From the IMG/VR virus record IMGVR_UViG_3300037882_003687, positions 1-42,876 of that record: DNA of 42,876 bases; one strand, 5' to 3'. The position numbers and the translations under genes are program-made. The first letter of the stretch is position 1. Each line of letters begins with the position of its first letter. The DNA comes from a virus. Positions 37,808-42,876 of this stretch are shown piece by piece. The notes under the pieces were generated by a model. It saw only the letters and a program-made list of their open reading frames with translations, had not been told where the DNA came from and did no database searches.

Positions 37808-39958
37808 ATGCCTTTTTACCTTTCGCCTCTCGTAAAAGTTATCGAGAAAGACCTATCTTTATTTGTTCCAGCAGTATCCACTTCTATTGGATCTGTTGCG
37901 GCAGATTTACAGTGGGGTCCTATTGGTGAAGTTTTACTTGTTAGCTCAACAGAAGAGCTAGAATTAAATCATGGAATTCCAACCGATCGAAATTATAAAG
38001 ATTGGTTCACTATTTGGAATTTCTTAAATTATGCTGATGCTTGTCGAGTATCCAGAGTAGCGAATATTGCGGGCAATGGAATCGTTGTATCAGCATGGGA
38101 AGATGCTACAGACAAACCAAGCGGATATAATATTGGTGATATTGTAGTTCCAACTGACACTGAAGAAAGTCCATTTAGATTCAGAGTTAAGTCGGTTACA
38201 ACTACTGCTCCTTACGTTTCAGGATCTTCAGAACCAACTTGGCCAACAGCATATCTGGATACAGTAGTTGATGGTGATGTTACTTGGGAAAACATTGGAC
38301 CTTATAACGGTCGTCCAACCAATGCTGCGGACACTGACAATAACGCTGATTTAGAAGCGTTTAAAGTTGTTAAGAATTCAGTGGATTGGGAAGTATTAGC
38401 TGGAACAGTAGGAACTGGTTCTTCAGCTACATTCTTAGCAAAATATCCAGGCAAATTTGGTAATCGAATTTCTGTTGCTTATCGTGATGGAAAAACTTAT
38501 ACTGCGACTACATGGGCAAGCTCAGCAGTCAAAGCAAAAGACGCTGTCGTAATTCCAACTTCTACTCCATTAGCAACTAAACCATATCGTTATATTGCTT
38601 TAACAGCTGGAACAACTTCTGGTTCTGAGCCAACTTGGCCAACAACTTTTGGAGCAACTGTTGTTGATGGTGGCGTAACTTGGAAAAATGTTGGACCTTC
38701 AACAGTCACTTGGGACACATGGACATACAAAGGTTTATTCCCATTTAAACCTGCTACATCAACTGGTGTTTCAGATGAATTTGCTGTTGTTGTGTTACTT
38801 GATGGTGTTGTGGTTGAAACTTTCATTGTTGATGCTGTAGCTGGTCGAGTAGATTCAAACAACAATCCAAATTATGCTGGAAATGCTTTAAACCGAATGA
38901 GCAAATACGTTTGGTTTAATGATGAGCGGAAACTAAATGGATTTGTGACTGGAACAACTAATCTTTACAGCGTTAACTATGGAGATAAAGTTGATTTTGC
39001 TTATGGTTTAGATGGTGATCAGCCGACTGCTGATGATTACATCGAAGCTTTAACTGTATTTGAAGATGCTGAATCAGTAGACATTAACTTCTGTATGCAA
39101 GGTGGAGCAACAGGTACAGTTGGAAAATATATTGTTGAAACTCTAGGCGAAGGAAGAAAGGATATTGTTGCTTTCGTTTCTCCTCATGAATCAGACGTTG
39201 TTCGAAACATTAATCCTTTAGCGGCAATTACATCTCGCCGAACTGGATCTGGAAACGACAATTTGAATGTTTCATCTTCTTATGGTTTTATGGATGGAAA
39301 CTACAAATATCAATTTGACCGTTGGAATGACAAATATCGATGGGTTCCTTTAAATGGTGATATGGCTGGTTTGGCTGCGGCTACCGACAATATCGCTGAT
39401 CCATGGTGGTCATTTGGTGGTTACAATCGTGGTCTGATTAAGAATTGCGTTAAATTGGCATGGAATCCAACCCTTGCTCAACGTAATGATTTGTATCAGA
39501 TGTCAGTGAATCCGGTAATCATGAGTCGAGGAGAAGGTCCTGTTCTTCTTGGTGATCGAACAATGTTGATCAAGCCTTCAGCATTCCGAGCAGTAAACGT
39601 TCGTCGTCTGTTCATTGTTTGCGAAAAAGCAATTGCGACAGCAGCGAAATACATGCTATTCGAATTCAATGACGAAATCACTCAAAACTTATTCGTTTCA
39701 TTGGTAACGCCTTTCCTTCGAGATGTCCAAGGAAGACGTGGTATCCAAGAAGATCGACCAGGTAAAAGAGGTTTCTTAGTTGTTGCTGATAATCGAATCA
39801 ATACAGATGAAGTAAAAGATCGTCAAGAGTTCAAGGCATCTATCTTCATTCGTCCAAATCGATCAATCAATTTCATCGAATTAACTTTCGTCGCTACAAA
39901 ATCAGGTGCAGTATTTGAAGAATTGATTCCACAAGTCACTTCAGATAATTCATTCTAA
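37808..39958 (+). CDS. gp18: Tail sheath protein gp18 with two inserted surface modules
   Basis: A 716-aa sheath protein (T4 gp18 659 aa). The N terminus Y-L-S-P-L-V-K-V-I-E-K-D and S-I-G-S-V-A-A-D-L-Q-W-G-P and the C-terminal half (R-G-E-G-P-V-L-L-G-D-R-T, A-F-R-A-V-N-V-R-R-L-F, F-I-R-P-N-R-S-I-N-F) are standard. Unusual are two related insertions, about 97-166 and 236-299, each with S-E-P-T-W-P-T and D-G-x-V-T-W-x-N-x-G-P. This module type is common in phage tail and fibre proteins but not in T4 gp18. They should sit on the outside of the sheath. The ATG at 37808 has a CGGAGA site and is preferred to the upstream TTG. Confidence 0.93.
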   Translation: MPFYLSPLVKVIEKDLSLFVPAVSTSIGSVAADLQWGPIGEVLLVSSTEELELNHGIPTDRNYKDWFTIWNFLNYADACRVSRVANIAGNGIVVSAWEDATDKPSGYNIGDIVVPTDTEESPFRFRVKSVTTTAPYVSGSSEPTWPTAYLDTVVDGDVTWENIGPYNGRPTNAADTDNNADLEAFKVVKNSVDWEVLAGTVGTGSSATFLAKYPGKFGNRISVAYRDGKTYTATTWASSAVKAKDAVVIPTSTPLATKPYRYIALTAGTTSGSEPTWPTTFGATVVDGGVTWKNVGPSTVTWDTWTYKGLFPFKPATSTGVSDEFAVVVLLDGVVVETFIVDAVAGRVDSNNNPNYAGNALNRMSKYVWFNDERKLNGFVTGTTNLYSVNYGDKVDFAYGLDGDQPTADDYIEALTVFEDAESVDINFCMQGGATGTVGKYIVETLGEGRKDIVAFVSPHESDVVRNINPLAAITSRRTGSGNDNLNVSSSYGFMDGNYKYQFDRWNDKYRWVPLNGDMAGLAAATDNIADPWWSFGGYNRGLIKNCVKLAWNPTLAQRNDLYQMSVNPVIMSRGEGPVLLGDRTMLIKPSAFRAVNVRRLFIVCEKAIATAAKYMLFEFNDEITQNLFVSLVTPFLRDVQGRRGIQEDRPGKRGFLVVADNRINTDEVKDRQEFKASIFIRPNRSINFIELTFVATKSGAVFEELIPQVTSDNSF

Positions 39959-39963
39959 TTGAT

Positions 39964-39992
39964 CGAGGGAGGATCTAAATGGTCCTCCCTCG
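39964..39992 (+). other. Strong hairpin after gp18, no T tract
   Basis: cgagggaggatc (39964-39975) pairs with ggtcctccctcg (39981-39992) with one G-T pair and a TAAAT loop. No U-run follows, so it is a poor intrinsic terminator; it could set the ratio of sheath to tube message or protect the gp18 3' end. Confidence 0.6.
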
Positions 39993-40057
39993 CTAAAGCT
40001 CCAGTTGAGTTTCCTTAAAAATACATAGTTAAAGGAAATTTCAACAAAGGGCCTATT

Positions 40058-40549
40058 ATGCAGGTTAATGCTTTCAAAGGTAGTTTCGCCGATTTTGGTC
40101 GAGCTAACCGATTCAAAGTTCAGATTTCACGTCTGGACGGTAGTAAAATGCAATTCCATTGCAAATCAGCTTCTCTGCCTGGTTCTGTAATTGAAGCAAT
40201 TGCAGTTCCTTATATGGGACGCCAAATCAAAATCGCTGGCGACAGAACATTTGAAGATTGGAGCATTACAGTTATGCTCGATAAGACATACAAACTTCGA
40301 CAAGATTTGTATGACTGGCATGAACAAATCAACGCAACGATCGGAAATAATGGTCCTGGGTCAGTAAGTGCGTATAAGTCTGACGCAACAGTTCAAGCTC
40401 TCAATATTGATGGATCGGTAGCTGGTTCATATAAATTTGTTGGTATGTTTCCGACAAACGTTGGAGCTGTTGAATTTTCTGCTGATTCTAACAATGCTAT
40501 TTCAGAATGTGCTGTTACATTAGCATATGATTGGTACGAGCCAGGTTAA
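40058..40549 (+). CDS. gp19: Tail tube protein gp19
   Basis: A 163-aa tube protein, the same length as T4 gp19. It has A-N-R-F-K-V-Q-I-S, F-H-C-K-S-A-S-L-P-G, V-P-Y-M-G-R-Q-I-K-I-A-G-D-R-T-F, D-W-S-I-T-V-M and the closing F-P-T-N-V-G and L-A-Y-D-W-Y-E, all matching T4 gp19 closely. It polymerises into the tube inside the sheath. The gene has its own leader with AAGGGCC(T)ATTATG, shared with the gene at 31411, suggesting a separate late transcript. Confidence 0.95.
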   Translation: MQVNAFKGSFADFGRANRFKVQISRLDGSKMQFHCKSASLPGSVIEAIAVPYMGRQIKIAGDRTFEDWSITVMLDKTYKLRQDLYDWHEQINATIGNNGPGSVSAYKSDATVQALNIDGSVAGSYKFVGMFPTNVGAVEFSADSNNAISECAVTLAYDWYEPG

Positions 40550-40552
40550 TAG

Positions 40553-40726
40553 ATGACAAATCCATTTTTAGCAAGAGTCGTGATGAATAGCGACTCTTAT
40601 GGAGCCAAAAAGGGCGATATATTGGATATAGACGCCGATGATGCTCTTGAATTAGAAGGATTAGGAGTAGTGACAATTCTAGGCGAAGATGCATTTTCTC
40701 CTGAAGAATTGTCAAGTGAAATCTGA
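40553..40726 (+). CDS. Small acidic protein (57 aa) between tube and portal genes
   Basis: An ATG four bases after the gp19 stop opens 57 codons: M-T-N-P-F-L-A-R-V-V-M-N, K-K-G-D-I-L-D-I-D-A-D-D-A and a tail rich in Glu. Codon use is normal and it fills the gap before gp20. It is similar in style ('kGdi.di...da..L...G.v') to short head- or connector-associated proteins in other phages. There is no counterpart in T4. The ribosome binding site is unclear, so coupling to gp19 is likely. Confidence 0.65.
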   Translation: MTNPFLARVVMNSDSYGAKKGDILDIDADDALELEGLGVVTILGEDAFSPEELSSEI

Positions 40727-40732
40727 CCAAGG

Positions 40733-40744
40733 CTCTATATAGAG
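40733..40744. promoter_or_regulatory. 12-bp palindrome just before gp20
   Basis: ctctatatagag is its own reverse complement and lies two bases before the ATG at 40746. It contains a TATATAG box. It could be a promoter core, an operator, or a small mRNA fold over the ribosome binding region; no clear Shine-Dalgarno is otherwise present. Confidence 0.4.
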
Positions 40745-40745
40745 T

Positions 40746-42485
40746 ATGAAAAGTCTAGGTTTTAATTTCTCCACACGCTCAAGTCAAATTCGACCTGAGG
40801 ATATTGTTCGTACCCAACCGGCTGGCGAAGCGATTGTTGTTCATGCCAGCGGAGGTACGATTAACCATAACGCCAATTTTGAAATGGCGTTTCAAACCGA
40901 TAAAGAAAAAATCGACATTTATCGAAAAATAGCAAGTACCACTTATGTGGATGCAGCTATCGATGATATCGTCGATGAAGCTATCGATACCGACAAATAT
41001 ACCGGAAAAATTGTTCGTCTTAATGCGATGAATACTAGTTTTTCTGCTAAAATTCGAAAACAAATCGAATTCGAATTCAATAATCTTTTAGAGATTATGA
41101 ATTTTGGAAATCGAGCTCATGAATTGTTTAGATCATGGTATGTTGATGGTCGACAAATGCACTTTATTATTCCAGATGGTAGAAGAGGAATAAAAGAAGT
41201 TCGATGGCTAGATTCTCGATACGTCAAGAAAATTCGAAAAATTTCATTTGATTCTACTCGCACTTTTGAAGATAATCTACGAATCCCAAAAGTCGAAAAT
41301 TCTTATATCTTCATTGTTCCAGATTATGACGATCATGATCTTAGTTGGATTGGTTCATTTTCTTCTTTTAATTCAGGAGCGAATGCAATCGAATTAACCG
41401 AAGAATCTATTGCATATAGCGATTCAGGTCTAATAGATCCAGAAGGTCAGATTATTTCTCATCTTCAAAAAGCATTAAAGCCTCAAAATCAATTATCAAT
41501 GATGGAAGATGCTGCAGTTATTCAAAAATTGGTAAGAGCTCCTCAGCGTCGTCTTTGGTATATCGATGTTGGTAATCTTCAAAAGGGTACAGCTGAAACT
41601 TATATTCAAAATTTGATCAAAAAGCATAGAAACAAAATGACATACAATGTTTCTACGGGCGGTATGGATGAATCATACAATGTCCAAAATATGCTTGAAG
41701 ATATTTGGCTTCCTCGATCTGAGGGTAGAAACACTGAAGTGACTACATTAGACGGAAACGCTGATTGGTCAAATATGGAAGAACTTAATTGGTACAGACA
41801 GAAACTGTACAAAGCAATGAAGATTCCTATTTCTAGATTACAACAAGAATCTTCGTTTAATATGGGTCGCTCAAGCGAAATTACTCGAGACGAAGCTAAA
41901 TTTTCTAAGTTTATCGATCGTTTATGTTTTGATTTCGGTAAAGTATTAATTGAACTTCTTAAAAGACAATTAATTCTCAAAAAAGTAATTACTCCTCAAG
42001 AATGGATCGAAAATCGAGATCGCATTCAAGTTCAATTTACCAAAAATTCATATTTTAGTGAATTGAAGCAGATGGAATTAATGAACGAAAAATTAACACT
42101 TCTCGAAAAGATTGATACTTACGTCGGTAAATACTTCACGCAAAAATTTGTCGAAGAGCATATTCTTGGTCGAACTGAACAAGAAATTGATGACAATAAA
42201 GAACAATTAAAGAAAGAACGAGAAGCTAATGAGATTCCATCTAAAGAAGTTGTTGATTCTAGATTATTTGAAGATGATCCAGGCGAAGTAGTTGATGGTG
42301 AATTAGCCGATCCTGCTGACTTATTAGAAACCGAGGCTGAGTCTGATATCGATGAGGAAGATGAAGACGATTCTGTCGATTCTGTCGATGAGGAAGATGA
42401 AGACGATTCTGTCGATGAGGAAGATGAAGACGACGAGGAAGAAAATGAGGAATTTCAAGAAGACAACGATGAAACTGAAAATTAA
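40746..42485 (+). CDS. gp20: Portal protein gp20 with repetitive acidic C terminus
   Basis: A 579-aa portal (T4 gp20 524 aa), the dodecamer through which DNA is packed and on which the head assembles. Typical segments are Y-R-K-I-A-S-T-T-Y-V-D-A-A-I-D-D-I-V, D-G-R-Q-M-H-F-I-I-P, R-A-P-Q-R-R-L-W-Y-I-D-V-G and F-N-M-G-R-S-S-E-I-T-R-D-E-A-K-F. About the last 50 residues are nearly all Asp/Glu with a repeated D-S-V-D-E-E-D-E-D unit, which T4 gp20 lacks. The extra length is mostly this tail. Confidence 0.94.
   Translation: MKSLGFNFSTRSSQIRPEDIVRTQPAGEAIVVHASGGTINHNANFEMAFQTDKEKIDIYRKIASTTYVDAAIDDIVDEAIDTDKYTGKIVRLNAMNTSFSAKIRKQIEFEFNNLLEIMNFGNRAHELFRSWYVDGRQMHFIIPDGRRGIKEVRWLDSRYVKKIRKISFDSTRTFEDNLRIPKVENSYIFIVPDYDDHDLSWIGSFSSFNSGANAIELTEESIAYSDSGLIDPEGQIISHLQKALKPQNQLSMMEDAAVIQKLVRAPQRRLWYIDVGNLQKGTAETYIQNLIKKHRNKMTYNVSTGGMDESYNVQNMLEDIWLPRSEGRNTEVTTLDGNADWSNMEELNWYRQKLYKAMKIPISRLQQESSFNMGRSSEITRDEAKFSKFIDRLCFDFGKVLIELLKRQLILKKVITPQEWIENRDRIQVQFTKNSYFSELKQMELMNEKLTLLEKIDTYVGKYFTQKFVEEHILGRTEQEIDDNKEQLKKEREANEIPSKEVVDSRLFEDDPGEVVDGELADPADLLETEAESDIDEEDEDDSVDSVDEEDEDDSVDEEDEDDEEENEEFQEDNDETEN
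42352..42435 (+). repeat. 27-bp tandem repeat in the gp20 3' end
   Basis: Nine-codon units (Asp-Glu-Glu-Asp-Glu-Asp-Asp-Ser-Val) begin at 42352 and 42388, with an extra three-codon piece at 42379-42387 and a partial third copy at 42415-42435. The copies are identical at the DNA level, which suggests recent slippage or strong homogenisation. Confidence 0.9.
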
Positions 42486-42523
42486 CCTCTAATTTGCATA
42501 CATATTCAATCAAGGAGAACACA

Positions 42524-42876
42524 ATGAAAATCAAAACCACACCAAAAGGAATCGCTGAGAAATTAACAGCTATTCTAGAAGCGAAAACTAATAAGGTTCT
42601 TCGTAGAATCGCTGAAGGATCATCTAAGCGTCCTGCTGATGATGGTGATCCTGCAGAATTGGACGTCAAAAATTTATCTGAAGAAGATCAAGGAATTGAC
42701 GACTTAATGAATGAATCTGATGACGCCGACGCCGAAATGACCGAAGACGAACTTGAAGATTTAATGAATGAGGAAGATGAAGATGATTCTGTCGACGAGG
42801 AAGACGACGAAGAAGAAATGACTGAAGAGGAAGAAGAAGACTCTGAAGATGATTCTGTCGACGAGGAAGACGACGA
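42524..42876 (+). CDS. Acidic prohead core protein, gp67 position (3' end beyond window)
   Basis: The frame is open from an ATG at 42524, with an AAGGAG site, to the right edge. In T4 the gene after 20 is 67, a small acidic core protein needed for prohead assembly, and the location and composition agree. The N terminus is basic and helical (M-K-I-K-T-T-P-K-G-I-A-E-K-L), then the sequence becomes almost purely acidic (E-D-E-L-E-D-L-M-N-E-E-D-E-D-D). It shares the D-D-S-V-D-E-E-D unit with the gp20 tail. At 117 residues and still open it is longer than T4 gp67 (80 aa). Confidence 0.75.
   Translation, partial: MKIKTTPKGIAEKLTAILEAKTNKVLRRIAEGSSKRPADDGDPAELDVKNLSEEDQGIDDLMNESDDADAEMTEDELEDLMNEEDEDDSVDEEDDEEEMTEEEEEDSEDDSVDEEDD
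42779..42876 (+). repeat. 32-bp direct repeat in the core-protein gene
   Basis: The 32 bases at 42779-42810 recur exactly at 42845-42876, the last base of the window. They encode E-D-D-S-V-D-E-E-D-D, as in the gp20 tail repeat but with different codons at some positions (GAC for GAT). The array may continue past the window. Confidence 0.9.

Overview
This window is part of the genome of a T4-type contractile-tailed phage (myovirus). It is AT-rich by eye, densely packed, and full of ATGA or TAATG stop/start overlaps. From base 33391 to the right edge the order is exactly that of T4 and its distant relatives: 13-14-15-16-17-18-19-20 and then a core-protein gene. Two predicted lipoproteins and a spanin pair with lipobox point to a Gram-negative host. 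Several proteins (a DUF4815-type 1913-aa structural protein, the small tail-protein chain between genes 6 and 8, and a short gene 5 without lysozyme) look more like marine or soil 'far-T4' phages than T4 itself. I cannot name the host.

Layout. (1) 1-1767, plus strand: five small unknown genes ending at a clear intrinsic terminator. (2) 1894-7867, minus strand: a tail-assembly block, read right to left as three conserved unknowns, a tail-tube-like protein, the gp26-type tail chaperone, a 926-aa tape measure ending in a GH108 muramidase domain, and a ParB/sulfiredoxin-fold protein. A T_TTT_TTC slippery site at the 3' end of the chaperone opens into a 62-codon frame that runs into the tape-measure start. 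(3) 7868-8025: a divergent regulatory region with two hairpins. (4) 8026-27979, plus strand: head completion gp4, then the baseplate (gp48-like, 53, 27, 5, 25, 6, a chain of five small tail proteins, a protein in the gp7 position, gp8, the DUF4815 giant, accessory proteins and a lipoprotein). (5) 27981-30840: a frameshifted ORF, a possible leader peptide plus terminator, then a dCMP-hydroxymethylase-like enzyme and a thymidylate-kinase-like P-loop kinase, suggesting a modified pyrimidine in the DNA. (6) 30844-31353: one isolated minus-strand gene. (7) 31411-33413: a predicted lysis cassette (possible holin, signal-bearing lytic transglycosylase, inner and outer spanin). (8) 33391-42876: neck, terminase, sheath, tube, portal and the start of a very acidic core protein cut by the window edge.

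How the parts work together: gp16/gp17 pack DNA through the gp20 portal; gp13/14/15 join head to tail; gp18/gp19 form sheath and tube on a baseplate of gp48-like, 53, 25, 6, 8 and the hub gp27/gp5; the chaperone pair would wrap the tape measure during tail assembly; the muramidase on the tape measure could open peptidoglycan at entry, and the lysis cassette opens it at exit. The most striking observations are the programmed-frameshift candidate, the muramidase carried by the tape measure instead of gp5, two extra surface modules inside the tail sheath, a pair of homologous intergenic elements about 11 kb apart, and shared acidic repeats in the portal and core genes. All family assignments come from reading translated sequence against remembered family features; no database search was run.
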